Assembly: GCA_016293615.1 (NCBI GenBank) | Contig: JAEDDX010000016.1 | Location: forward strand, 1 to 44,937 | DNA: 44,937 bases | Direction: 5' to 3' | Source of the DNA: Acetatifactor sp. | GTDB taxonomy: Bacteria > Bacillota > Clostridia > Lachnospirales > Lachnospiraceae | In this document: piece by piece, positions 24,863 to 32,727 of the stretch | Layout: each line of letters opens with the position of its first letter | How positions within the stretch are numbered: position 1 is the first letter of the stretch | Notes under the pieces: generated by a model | Seen by the model: only the letters and a program-made list of their open reading frames with translations | Told to the model about the DNA's origin: nothing | The model's database searches: none | Translations under genes and position numbers: made by a program

Positions 24863-26155
24863 ATGAGAAACGAACGTCAGGTAATCGAATATATGGAAAG
24901 CTTGAGCGGGCTCGGCATTGTGCCGGGACTTGACAGTATCCGCACGCTCTGTGAGAAGCTGGGCAATCCGCAGGATAAGCTTACCTTTGTGCATGTGGCA
25001 GGAACCAACGGCAAGGGTTCTGTCTGCGCTTATATGGCAAGCGTTCTGAAGCATTGCAGGATTCAGACGGGCAGATATCTTTCTCCCACGATCTTCCGGT
25101 ATCGTGAAAGAATTCAGGTGAATGACAAATGCATCAGCGTCGAGGCACTCTGCCGATTGACCGGGCAGGTCAGGGAGGTCTGCGATGAGATGGTGCGGGA
25201 AGGCTTGCCGCACCCTACGGCTTTCGAGATGGAGACGGTCATCGGTTTCCTGTATTTTTTGGAAAAAGGCTGTGACATCGTCATCTTAGAGGCGGGGATG
25301 GGCGGTCTGATGGATGCGACCAACTTGATCCACACAACCTGTCTTGCCGTGCTGACTTCCGTCAGTATGGACCATATGAAGTTTCTGGGAGACAGCTTAG
25401 AGAAGATAGCGATACAGAAGGCGGGGATTATCAAGCCGGGATGTCGCGTGGTGACAATCAATGATGACCGGACAGTGCTTCGGGTCATCGAACAAGCGGC
25501 GCAGGAAAAGGGATGCAGGCTCGATGTCGTCTGTCGGGCGGACATACGGAATGTAAAATATGGTCTGGAAAAACAGCGCTTTGACTACGGAGGATATCGA
25601 AAGCTGGAGATCTCCCTGGCAGGCCGTTATCAGATCGAAAACTGTGCGCTCGCGGTGAAGGCGCTTCAGATTCTGTCGGAGTGCGGCTTTGCCATACCGG
25701 AGGAGAAGCTTCGCCTCGGACTTTTGAAAACACGCTGGCCCGGGAGATTTACCGTCATCGGCAGAAAGCCCTACTTCCTGGCAGACGGAGCGCACAACGA
25801 GGACGCTGCGAAGCGCCTTGCGGAATCGATCACATTTTATTTTACAAATAAGAGGATTATCTATATAATGGGAGTGTTGAAGGATAAGGAGTATGAGAAG
25901 ATCATAGACTTAACCTGTCACCTCGCGGACCAGATTCTGACGGTGACGACCCCGGAGAATCCCAGAGCCCTGCCGGCTCATGAGCTGGCGCAGGCCGTGA
26001 TGCGGGTGAACCCGAATGTGACGGAGACGGCGAGTCTGGAAGAGGCCGTCGAGATTGCGAGACTGCTTGCCGCAAAGGATGATGTGATCATAGCCTTTGG
26101 CTCCCTGTCCTTTTTGGGAAGGCTGATGAAAATAGCCGGATATGAGGAGAAATGA
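24863..26155 (+). CDS. folC: dihydrofolate synthase / folylpolyglutamate synthase
   Basis: FolC attaches glutamate to dihydropteroate and extends polyglutamate on folates. The 430-residue Mur-ligase-like protein shows the P-loop GTNGKGS (from residue 47), the omega-loop region with YLSPTIFRYRERIQVN, EAGMGGLMDATN, and ADGAHNEDAAKRL in the C-terminal domain. A GGAGGG site lies 11 nt upstream of the ATG. It heads a five-gene folate operon. No folate (THF) riboswitch was recognised in the leader. Confidence 0.95.
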   Translation: MRNERQVIEYMESLSGLGIVPGLDSIRTLCEKLGNPQDKLTFVHVAGTNGKGSVCAYMASVLKHCRIQTGRYLSPTIFRYRERIQVNDKCISVEALCRLTGQVREVCDEMVREGLPHPTAFEMETVIGFLYFLEKGCDIVILEAGMGGLMDATNLIHTTCLAVLTSVSMDHMKFLGDSLEKIAIQKAGIIKPGCRVVTINDDRTVLRVIEQAAQEKGCRLDVVCRADIRNVKYGLEKQRFDYGGYRKLEISLAGRYQIENCALAVKALQILSECGFAIPEEKLRLGLLKTRWPGRFTVIGRKPYFLADGAHNEDAAKRLAESITFYFTNKRIIYIMGVLKDKEYEKIIDLTCHLADQILTVTTPENPRALPAHELAQAVMRVNPNVTETASLEEAVEIARLLAAKDDVIIAFGSLSFLGRLMKIAGYEEK

Positions 26156-26188
26156 TCTTCGCTCCGGTATAGGTTGGAGATGAAATAT

Positions 26189-26818
26189 ATGGTAGATCAG
26201 GATAAAATCAGAGAGGCGGTCAGACTGCTTCTGGAAGGCATGGGAGAGGATCCTTCCAGAGAAGGCCTGTTGGATACCCCTGACAGAATTGCAAGAATGT
26301 ATACCGAAATATTTGCAGGTATGGATGAGGATGCGAAGGAGCCCCTGTCGAAGGTGTTTACCGTGGAAGACAGCGAGATGGTGCTGGAGAAGGATATTAC
26401 TTTTTATTCCATGTGTGAGCATCATATGATGCCCTTTTTCGGAAAGGCACATATCGCCTACATTCCCGCAGGAAAGGTTGTGGGCTTAAGTAAGCTGGCC
26501 AGAACCGTGGAAGTATTTGCAAAGAGACTGCAGATTCAGGAGAGAATGACCGGTCAGATAGCAGATGCGGTGATGGAGCATCTGAATGCGGACGGGGTGA
26601 TGGTCGTCGTGGAGGCAGAGCATCTGTGCATGACCATGCGGGGCGTGAAAAAGCCGGGAAGCAGGACGGTCAGCATAGCAACCCGCGGGGTATTTCAGGA
26701 TAACGAAATGCTGCAGAATCGCTTTTTCCAGATGCTTCATATGCAGGGAGAGAGTGCGGCTGTGACCGGGGACAGGGAATCATGTCTTTTTACGGGAGAG
26801 GTTCATGAATATGAATAG
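26189..26818 (+). CDS. folE: GTP cyclohydrolase I
   Basis: FolE turns GTP into 7,8-dihydroneopterin triphosphate, the first step of folate synthesis. The 209-residue protein has the zinc ligands in SMCEHHMMPF and EAEHLCMTMRG, and the family motif GKVVGLSKLARTVEVFAKRLQ. GGAG at 26176-26179 best fits the ATG at 26189; an ATG at 26180 is too close. The tail after residue 185 is slightly longer than the enzyme core. Its stop overlaps the next gene by 14 nt. Confidence 0.95.
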   Translation: MVDQDKIREAVRLLLEGMGEDPSREGLLDTPDRIARMYTEIFAGMDEDAKEPLSKVFTVEDSEMVLEKDITFYSMCEHHMMPFFGKAHIAYIPAGKVVGLSKLARTVEVFAKRLQIQERMTGQIADAVMEHLNADGVMVVVEAEHLCMTMRGVKKPGSRTVSIATRGVFQDNEMLQNRFFQMLHMQGESAAVTGDRESCLFTGEVHEYE

Positions 26819-27293
26819 AACAAATCGGATCCTTCAGAATCAACTGTTCAGAGCGCATTTGGAGCAAAATAGAGTGGCAGAAGCAGACAGATGCTTCTGC
26901 CATCATGATATGGGGCATTTTCTGGATGTGGCGAGAATTGCCAGAATCATCTGTCTGCAGGAGGGCATCGAGATCGGGGAGGACATCCTGTACGCGGCCG
27001 CCCTGCTTCACGATATCGGAAGACACATCCAATACGAGGAAGGTACCCCGCATGAGACAGCGAGCGCACGGATCGCACCGCAGATTCTGGCACAGTGTGA
27101 TTACTCAGAGTGGGAGAGCAACTATATTGTGGATGCAATCAGGGCGCACCGGGATGCTTCCGTGGAGACGGAGCAGAATCTGCGCGGCGTTCTGTATCGC
27201 GCCGACAAGGCGAGCAGAGCCTGCTTTGCCTGCGCGGCAGAGAAAGAGTGCAATTGGGAGAGAAAGAAGAAAAATCTTCTCATCCGATACTAG
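26805..27293 (+). CDS. HD-domain hydrolase within the folate operon
   Basis: The 162-residue HD-superfamily protein has its metal ligands in HHDMGHFLDV (first His), LLHDIGRH (HD pair near residue 69) and AIRAHRD. It overlaps the end of folE by 14 nt (start 26805, or 26811 with 9-nt spacing from GGGAGAGG) and precedes folP, so it is surely co-translated with folate enzymes. The operon has no Nudix-type enzyme for removing pyrophosphate from dihydroneopterin triphosphate. HD proteins are phosphohydrolases, so this may supply that step; that is inference from context only. Confidence 0.83.
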   Translation: MNMNRTNRILQNQLFRAHLEQNRVAEADRCFCHHDMGHFLDVARIARIICLQEGIEIGEDILYAAALLHDIGRHIQYEEGTPHETASARIAPQILAQCDYSEWESNYIVDAIRAHRDASVETEQNLRGVLYRADKASRACFACAAEKECNWERKKKNLLIRY

Positions 27294-27391
27294 GATACCG
27301 CGCAAGTATATGTCTGCGGCCGGACATGCAGGGGCCGGGTGCGGATACAATTCCGAAGGAAGCAAAATATAATAAAAAAGGGGACAGAGAG

Positions 27392-28210
27392 ATGCTGATA
27401 GGAGGAAAAGAGTTTCAGACCAAAGGACATACCTATGTCTGCGGTATTCTGAATGTGACGCCGGATTCTTTTTCCGACGGAGGGAAATGGAACCGCATGG
27501 ATCAGGCGCTGTATCACGCGGAGGAGATGGCTGCGCAGGGCGCGGATCTCATCGATATCGGAGGTGAATCGACCAGACCCGGATATCAGAAGATCTCCGA
27601 TGAGGAGGAGATTGCCCGTGTCGTTCCCGTGATAGAAGCGCTAAAGGCAAGATTTGATATACCGCTGTCACTGGATACCTACAAATCTAAGGTCGCATTG
27701 GCGGGAATCGCAGCCGGGGCAGACCTGATCAATGATATCTGGGGGCTGAAGTATGACCCTGATATGGCTCGGGTCATCGCACAGAGCGGTTTGCCCTGCT
27801 GTCTGATGCACAACAGAACGAACACGGAGTATGAATCCTTCCTGCAGGATGTTGCGGCGGACCTGGCAGAGACGATACATCTGGCGGAGCAGGCCGGTAT
27901 TGCGGATGATAAGATCATCCTGGATCCCGGCGTAGGCTTTGCCAAAACATATGAGCAGAACCTGGAGATCATCAACAGTCTGGAGGAGCTTGGCGTCTTC
28001 GGTCTGCCGATTCTTCTGGGCTGCAGCAGAAAGTCTGTCGTGGGATTGACACTCGGAGTCGGTGTGGACGAACGACTGGAGGGAACACTTGCCACAACAG
28101 TTGTCGGTGTCATGAAGGGCTGCATGTTTGTCAGAGTCCATGATGTACTGGCCAACAAACGCGCAATCGAAATGACAGAAGCTATTTTACGGGGAGGAAG
28201 AAAACAATGA
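27392..28210 (+). CDS. folP: dihydropteroate synthase
   Basis: FolP joins p-aminobenzoate to 6-hydroxymethyl-dihydropterin pyrophosphate and is the sulfonamide target. The 272-residue TIM-barrel protein shows GILNVTPDSFSDGG, IDIGGESTRPG, LDPGVGFAKT and LGCSRKS. AAGGGG about 9 nt upstream supports the ATG at 27392; the open frame reaches back to 27110 over the preceding gene but has no family homology there. The stop overlaps the folB-folK start by four bases (ATGA). Confidence 0.96.
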   Translation: MLIGGKEFQTKGHTYVCGILNVTPDSFSDGGKWNRMDQALYHAEEMAAQGADLIDIGGESTRPGYQKISDEEEIARVVPVIEALKARFDIPLSLDTYKSKVALAGIAAGADLINDIWGLKYDPDMARVIAQSGLPCCLMHNRTNTEYESFLQDVAADLAETIHLAEQAGIADDKIILDPGVGFAKTYEQNLEIINSLEELGVFGLPILLGCSRKSVVGLTLGVGVDERLEGTLATTVVGVMKGCMFVRVHDVLANKRAIEMTEAILRGGRKQ

Positions 28211-29028
28211 TGGACGAGATCAGGATCCGCAGGCTGGAAATCTTTGCACATCACGGGGTATACGCGGAGGAGACGCAGAACGGACAGTTCTTTTATGTCA
28301 ATGCGACCCTGTATACGAACACTGTCGCGGCAGGAAAGAGTGACGACCTGACGCTTTCCACCAACTATGGAGATGTGTGTCTGTTTATTGACAGATGGAT
28401 GAAGGAAAATACCTATAAATTGCTGGAGGCAGCGGCAGAGCATTTGGCGGAAGCCCTTCTGCTTCGTTTTCCGTTGATTCGCGAGCTTGATTTGGAGATC
28501 GAAAAGCCCAACGCGCCGATTCCTCTGCCGTTTGCGTCTGTCTCGGTGAAGATTCATCGCGGCTGGCACAGGGCTTATCTGGCGGTCGGCTCGAATATGG
28601 GAGACAAAAAGGCTTACATTGAAGGTGCGGTGAAATCCCTGGAAGACCATCCGCAGATACAGGTGGTGAAGGTTTCGGACATGATTGAGACGAAGCCGTA
28701 CGGCGGAGTGGAGCAGGATATGTTCTTAAACGGTGCGATCGCAGTCGATACCGTATTCTGTCCCGAAGATTTGCTGGAGGTTTTGCATGAGACGGAGAAT
28801 GCTGCGGGCAGAAAGCGCACCATTCACTGGGGACCCAGAACCCTGGACTTGGACATTATTTTCTATGACGATCTGGTATATGAGGATGAGAACCTTACCA
28901 TTCCCCACATGGATATGCAGAACAGGATGTTTGTACTGGAGCCTCTGATGCAGCTATGCCCGGGATACAGACACCCGGTGTTCGGGAAAACTGTGTCCGA
29001 GCTGAGAGACCGGTTGGCAGACAGATAA
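28207..29028 (+). CDS. folBK: dihydroneopterin aldolase / HPPK fusion
   Basis: The 273-residue fusion enzyme has FolB (1 to about 118: RLEIFAHHGVYAEE and LDLEIEKPNAP) forming 6-hydroxymethyl-dihydropterin, and FolK (about 122-273: AYLAVGSNMGD, GPRTLDLDIIFYDD) adding pyrophosphate. The start is ATGATG at 28207, so the second ATG is also possible. With FolE, FolP and FolC it completes the pterin branch apart from triphosphate removal. It ends 10 nt from a convergent gene, with no terminator visible between. Confidence 0.94.
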   Translation: MMDEIRIRRLEIFAHHGVYAEETQNGQFFYVNATLYTNTVAAGKSDDLTLSTNYGDVCLFIDRWMKENTYKLLEAAAEHLAEALLLRFPLIRELDLEIEKPNAPIPLPFASVSVKIHRGWHRAYLAVGSNMGDKKAYIEGAVKSLEDHPQIQVVKVSDMIETKPYGGVEQDMFLNGAIAVDTVFCPEDLLEVLHETENAAGRKRTIHWGPRTLDLDIIFYDDLVYEDENLTIPHMDMQNRMFVLEPLMQLCPGYRHPVFGKTVSELRDRLADR

Positions 29029-29038
29029 ATTGGTGAAT

Positions 29039-29557
29039 TCACTGACCGGAAAGCTGCGAGGGAAGGTGTCTGCAGCCAAACAGGGCACACAGTCCCGTAA
29101 ACAGTCCCGTCAGGATGCCGGACAGGCACAGAAACGGCGCATACGAGAGCACGCCGACTGTCGCAGTCAAGAGATATGCGACGGACAGCTGTGCGAGGTT
29201 ATGAATAAGTCCGCCGACTGCGCCGGCTAAAAACAGGTATTGTCTGCGCAGTATTCTGCAGATGCCATACATGGCAAGCAAACTGCATACGCCGCCCGCG
29301 ACACTGTAGAGAAGGCTCATTGCATGGCCGAAGAGCAGGGTGCAGAGCAGTACCCGGGCAGTCAATACGAGTGCGGCATCCTTCGCGGAGAATCTGTGTA
29401 GCAATACGAGGGTTATGATATTGGAGAGCCCGAGCTTGATTCCCGGTATGGGAAGCAGCGGCGGAATCAGACTTTCCGCTGCATAGACTGCAAGGGAAAG
29501 TGTGGTAAACAGGGACAGAGTGGTCAGCTTTTTGGTTGACATTTTTCCGGTTGCCAT
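29039..29557 (-). CDS. Gx transporter / heptaprenyl diphosphate synthase component I-like membrane protein
   Basis: The 172-residue hydrophobic protein has about five helices and the motif PGIKLGLSNIITLVLL typical of PF07456 (Hpre_diP_synt_I, 'Gx transporter'). These small proteins resemble ECF-transporter S components and often lie next to NusG-domain-II and ApbE genes, as here. AAGGAG 5 nt upstream supports the ATG at 29557. It follows the NusG-II gene by 18 nt. The substrate is unknown; flavin, quinone or prenyl precursors have been suggested for the family. Confidence 0.82.
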   Translation of the reverse strand: MATGKMSTKKLTTLSLFTTLSLAVYAAESLIPPLLPIPGIKLGLSNIITLVLLHRFSAKDAALVLTARVLLCTLLFGHAMSLLYSVAGGVCSLLAMYGICRILRRQYLFLAGAVGGLIHNLAQLSVAYLLTATVGVLSYAPFLCLSGILTGLFTGLCALFGCRHLPSQLSGQ

Positions 29558-29575
29558 AGAAACTCCTTTGTCAGC

Positions 29576-29971
29576 TTAGTATGTGATGACGGAATCATCC
29601 GAATCGGTAGGCCGCACAACAATTACCACATGGTTGGGAAGACAGGTGATAGGGATGCGCGAGGAGCTGATAAAGCCCTGACGGACGCACAGCTTGTCCG
29701 GACAACTCGCAGAAATCATGCCGATTTCCCCGGGACGGATCTCGATTTGATTCAGGGATCCGTCTTTGTTTGTAATGTCTAAGGTATATGGTGATGTCAC
29801 CTCACTCAGACAGACGCTTATCACTGCGGTTCCGTCCCGGTAAATGGTTGCGGTGTAGCTTTGCGCCTCGTCCGGCGAGCGGAGAATCCATAGGATGCAC
29901 AGGATGGAAAAAAGAGACAGAACTGCTCCGATCACAAGAGCGATTCGCCCGGTTTGTTTGTCGTTGTTCAA
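29576..29971 (-). CDS. NusG domain II-containing secreted/membrane-anchored protein
   Basis: The 131-residue protein has one N-terminal membrane helix (about 9-30) and an extracytoplasmic NusG-II domain (PF07009) with the characteristic SCPDKLCVRQGFI and PITCLPNHVVIVV. The start is TTG at 29971, 6 nt after AAGGAG; no ATG fits. It is transcribed with the Gx transporter and divergently from apbE. These three families recur together in flavin-linked extracytosolic redox loci, suggesting a role outside the membrane in redox chemistry. Confidence 0.84.
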   Translation of the reverse strand: MNNDKQTGRIALVIGAVLSLFSILCILWILRSPDEAQSYTATIYRDGTAVISVCLSEVTSPYTLDITNKDGSLNQIEIRPGEIGMISASCPDKLCVRQGFISSSRIPITCLPNHVVIVVRPTDSDDSVITY

Positions 29972-30005
29972 GGGTAACTCCTTATCATGATCAAAGACTG
30001 GTGGA

Positions 30006-30039
30006 CCGGTGCCAAAGGGGAATTCCCGATTCGCACCGG
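30006..30039. other. hairpin in the NusG-II/apbE divergent spacer
   Basis: CCGGTGC at 30006-30012 pairs with GCACCGG at 30033-30039, enclosing the palindrome GGGAATTCCC at 30018-30027. It lies between two divergent genes and could be an operator or leader structure. It does not match the FMN riboswitch. Confidence 0.4.
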
Positions 30040-30081
30040 AGGAAACGATCTGCTTTTAAGTATAGCAACAGGAGGGAAAAA

Positions 30082-31110
30082 ATGAAGAGATTTTTTATCG
30101 GCGTCCTCCTTTTTATGTTACTGCTGTTGGCGTTAGGCGGGTGCGAGACTAAGCCTGTGCGCTTTCAAAGTGTGGACACGGCGATGGGCACCGTCATCAG
30201 CCAGCAGCTGTACTCGGTCGGGCAGGACCCGACTGACGGAGTCATTGACCTGCTGCGGGAACTTGAGAGGAAGACTCTGTCCAGGAGACTGGAAAGCGCT
30301 GAAGTATTTCAGATCAATGCGCATGCAGGCGAAGGCGGGATTCCCCTGACTGATAAGATGGGGAAGATTCTGACGGACTGTCTGGAGGTGTGGGAGAAGT
30401 CGCAGGGGGCCTTTGATGTGACGATCTGTCCGCTGACAGAGCTTTGGAACATTGACGCGTGGGCTGCAGGCGAACTGTCGGGAAGCTATGAGATACCCGG
30501 TCCGGAGGCGATTGCACATGCGAGAAGTCTGTGCGGCAGTGACAAGCTCATCTTGCGCATGTCAGAGAATCACACGACAGAGCTGACACTTTTGCCCGGG
30601 ATGCGCATCGACCTCGGCGCTGTCGGCAAAGGCATTGCAATGGACTGTCTGCGGGACTGCCTTGAGAAACAGGATGCGATCAGGGCAGCAGTCATCACTG
30701 TGGGAGGCAGCGTATTGACCTACGGAGAAAAACCGGACCGTACACCCTGGAGAATATCGGTCACAGACCCCTTTGATCCCTCCAAAGCATGCGGGGTACT
30801 CACCCTGCGCGGCAGCTGGTGCGTATCCACTTCGGGCGATTATGAGCGCTATGTGGAGATTGACGGCAGGCGCATGCATCACATCATTGACCCGAAAACA
30901 GGGGCTCCGGCACAAAGTGATGTGCGCGGAGTGACCATTCTGTCTCGGGACGGCTTCTTAAGTGACGCCCTTTCCACGGCCTGCTTTGTCCTTGGCAGCG
31001 AGAAGGGCCTTACGCTTGCCGGGATCTATGGGGCGGAGGCGCTGTTTGTTTTGTCGGACGGCACCCTGGTGATGACGGACGGCATGGCAGAGTATTTTGA
31101 GGAGAAATGA
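30082..31110 (+). CDS. apbE: FAD:protein FMN transferase lipoprotein
   Basis: ApbE covalently attaches FMN from FAD to Thr/Ser of target proteins. The 342-residue protein starts with a lipoprotein signal ending LGGC (C21), so it is anchored on the outer face of the membrane. Domain motifs are DTAMGTVIS, IDLGAVGKGIAMD, VITVGGSVLTYG, RISVTDPF, STSGDYERY and HHIIDPKTGAP. GGAGGG at 30071-30076 fits the ATG at 30082. No flavinylation substrate (RnfG/FMN-binding domain) is encoded nearby. Confidence 0.93.
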   Translation: MKRFFIGVLLFMLLLLALGGCETKPVRFQSVDTAMGTVISQQLYSVGQDPTDGVIDLLRELERKTLSRRLESAEVFQINAHAGEGGIPLTDKMGKILTDCLEVWEKSQGAFDVTICPLTELWNIDAWAAGELSGSYEIPGPEAIAHARSLCGSDKLILRMSENHTTELTLLPGMRIDLGAVGKGIAMDCLRDCLEKQDAIRAAVITVGGSVLTYGEKPDRTPWRISVTDPFDPSKACGVLTLRGSWCVSTSGDYERYVEIDGRRMHHIIDPKTGAPAQSDVRGVTILSRDGFLSDALSTACFVLGSEKGLTLAGIYGAEALFVLSDGTLVMTDGMAEYFEEK

Positions 31111-31135
31111 TACTCGTTCCGACGGGGAAAATGAA

Positions 31136-31164
31136 TTGCAGGAATGTCGGTTTTGGTGTAAAAT
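31136..31164 (+). promoter_or_regulatory. promoter of the ArsR/SmtB-family gene
   Basis: TTGCAG at 31136-31141, 17-nt spacer, TAAAAT at 31159-31164. A short dyad CTGC/GCAG at 31183-31196 lies just downstream but is not a known SmtB operator. Confidence 0.7.
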
Positions 31165-31232
31165 ATAAGGATACAGGAAAGGCTGCGGATATGCAGAACC
31201 TTACAGAAATCAGATAGGACGGGAAGAGGACC

Positions 31233-31577
31233 ATGGAAGAAAACCAGTTTATTCAGGTGGATGAGGAAACCGCGAAACGAATTGAAGAAGCGATGCCGCC
31301 CGAGGAGGAACTACAGGATCTTGCGGAGTTCTATAAGGTGTTCGGCGATGCGACCAGATTGAAGATTCTCTATGTTCTCCTGGATACGGAGATGTGTGTG
31401 TATGACATTGCGACCATCGTCGGGATGTCCCAGTCCGCCATTTCGCATCAGCTGCGCGTCCTAAAACAGATGGCGCTCGTCAAAAACAGACGGGACGGTA
31501 AAAGTATCTATTATTCCCTGGCGGATGACCACATCGTAACGATTCTCAGTCAGGGTCTGAATCATATCGAAGAATAA
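31233..31577 (+). CDS. ArsR/SmtB-family metal-responsive repressor
   Basis: The 114-residue winged-helix protein has recognition helix SQSAISHQLRVLKQM and a beta-wing (RRDGKSIYYSL). The last helix reads DDHIVTILSQGLNHIEE, giving Asp, His, His and Glu in the spacing of the alpha-5 zinc site of SmtB (D104, H106, H117, E120). The N-terminal alpha-3 Cys pair of CadC is not complete (MCVYDIA has one Cys). A Zn/Co-sensing repressor is therefore likely. No metal transporter is adjacent; pheA follows by 14 nt, so the real target may be elsewhere. Confidence 0.88.
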   Translation: MEENQFIQVDEETAKRIEEAMPPEEELQDLAEFYKVFGDATRLKILYVLLDTEMCVYDIATIVGMSQSAISHQLRVLKQMALVKNRRDGKSIYYSLADDHIVTILSQGLNHIEE

Positions 31578-31591
31578 GCGAGGCATTCACA

Positions 31592-32716
31592 ATGGATTTA
31601 CTGGAATTGAGAGACAAAATTGATGTCATTGACGCAGAGATCGTAGATTTGTATGAGAGAAGAATGGATATCTGCAAACAGGTGGCGGAGTACAAGATCG
31701 AGACCGGCAAGAAGGTATTCGACAAGCAGAGAGAGCGGGAGAAGATTGCAAAGGTAAAATCACTGACCCACAATGCCTTTAACAGTCATGGCGTGGAAGA
31801 ATTGTTTGAACAGATCATGTCCATGAGCAGGAAGCTGCAGTACCGGCTCCTTGCCGAACACGGCAGCCTCGGAAAGCTTCCGTTTATCGGAGTGGACGAG
31901 CTGGAGACCGCGAAGGCCAGAGTGGTGTTTCAGGGCGCTGAGGGTGCCTACTCCCAGGCGGCGATGATGGAGTTTTTCGGGGACAAAATCAACAGTGTCC
32001 ATGTGGATACCTTCCGCGATGCCATGAGCGCCATTGATGAGGGCAGCGCGGATTTTGCAGTGCTTCCCATAGAGAATTCCACAGCGGGCGTCGTGACCGA
32101 GATCTACGACCTGCTTCAGGAATACGAGAATTATATCGTCGGAGAGCAGATCATCCAGATCGAGCATTGTCTGCTGGGCGTGCCGGGTGCTACCGTCTCC
32201 GACATCCGGACGGTTTTTTCCCACCCGCAGTCTCTGATGCAGAGCGGGAAGTTTCTCGGCAACCATGACTGGCAGCAGATCGGTATGAAGAACAATGCCT
32301 TTGCGGCGCAGAAGGTCGCGCAGGAGCAGAACAAGTCATATGCGGCCATCGCGGGGGAGCACGCGGCTAAGATCTACGGTCTGGAGGTTCTGCAGAGCAG
32401 GATCAATGACTGCGGCAGCAATTCCACCAGGTTTATCATTGTGACGAACCAGAAGATTTTCCGCAAGGACGCGCGTAAGATCAGCATTTGCTTCGAACTG
32501 CCTCACGAGAGCGGTTCCCTGTATCATATGCTGTCACACTTTATTTATAATAATCTGAACATGACGAAGATCGAGAGCCGCCCGATCGAAGACAGGGACT
32601 GGGAATACCGGTTTTTCATAGACTTTGAGGGCAATCTTGCGGACAGTGCGGTGAAGAACGCGCTGAGAGGACTTCGGGATGAAGCCCGCAATATGAAAAT
32701 TTTGGGAAATTACTAG
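31592..32716 (+). CDS. pheA: bifunctional chorismate mutase / prephenate dehydratase
   Basis: The 374-residue P-protein leads from chorismate to phenylpyruvate for phenylalanine synthesis. Residues 1-85 form the AroQ-type mutase (LRDKIDVIDAEIVDLYERRMDI). Prephenate dehydratase follows from about 107 (FQGAEGAYSQAA, IENSTAGVVTE, NSTRFIIV). The C-terminal ACT domain (about 298-370) carries ELPHESGSLYHML and IESRP for feedback by phenylalanine. It starts 14 nt after the SmtB-type regulator and probably shares its promoter. No Trp/Phe leader peptide was noticed. Confidence 0.96.
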   Translation: MDLLELRDKIDVIDAEIVDLYERRMDICKQVAEYKIETGKKVFDKQREREKIAKVKSLTHNAFNSHGVEELFEQIMSMSRKLQYRLLAEHGSLGKLPFIGVDELETAKARVVFQGAEGAYSQAAMMEFFGDKINSVHVDTFRDAMSAIDEGSADFAVLPIENSTAGVVTEIYDLLQEYENYIVGEQIIQIEHCLLGVPGATVSDIRTVFSHPQSLMQSGKFLGNHDWQQIGMKNNAFAAQKVAQEQNKSYAAIAGEHAAKIYGLEVLQSRINDCGSNSTRFIIVTNQKIFRKDARKISICFELPHESGSLYHMLSHFIYNNLNMTKIESRPIEDRDWEYRFFIDFEGNLADSAVKNALRGLRDEARNMKILGNY

Positions 32717-32727
32717 GAGGATATGCA

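Noticed and set aside
30006..30039. FMN riboswitch upstream of apbE
   Set aside because: The hairpin lacks the conserved FMN aptamer elements and six-helix layout.
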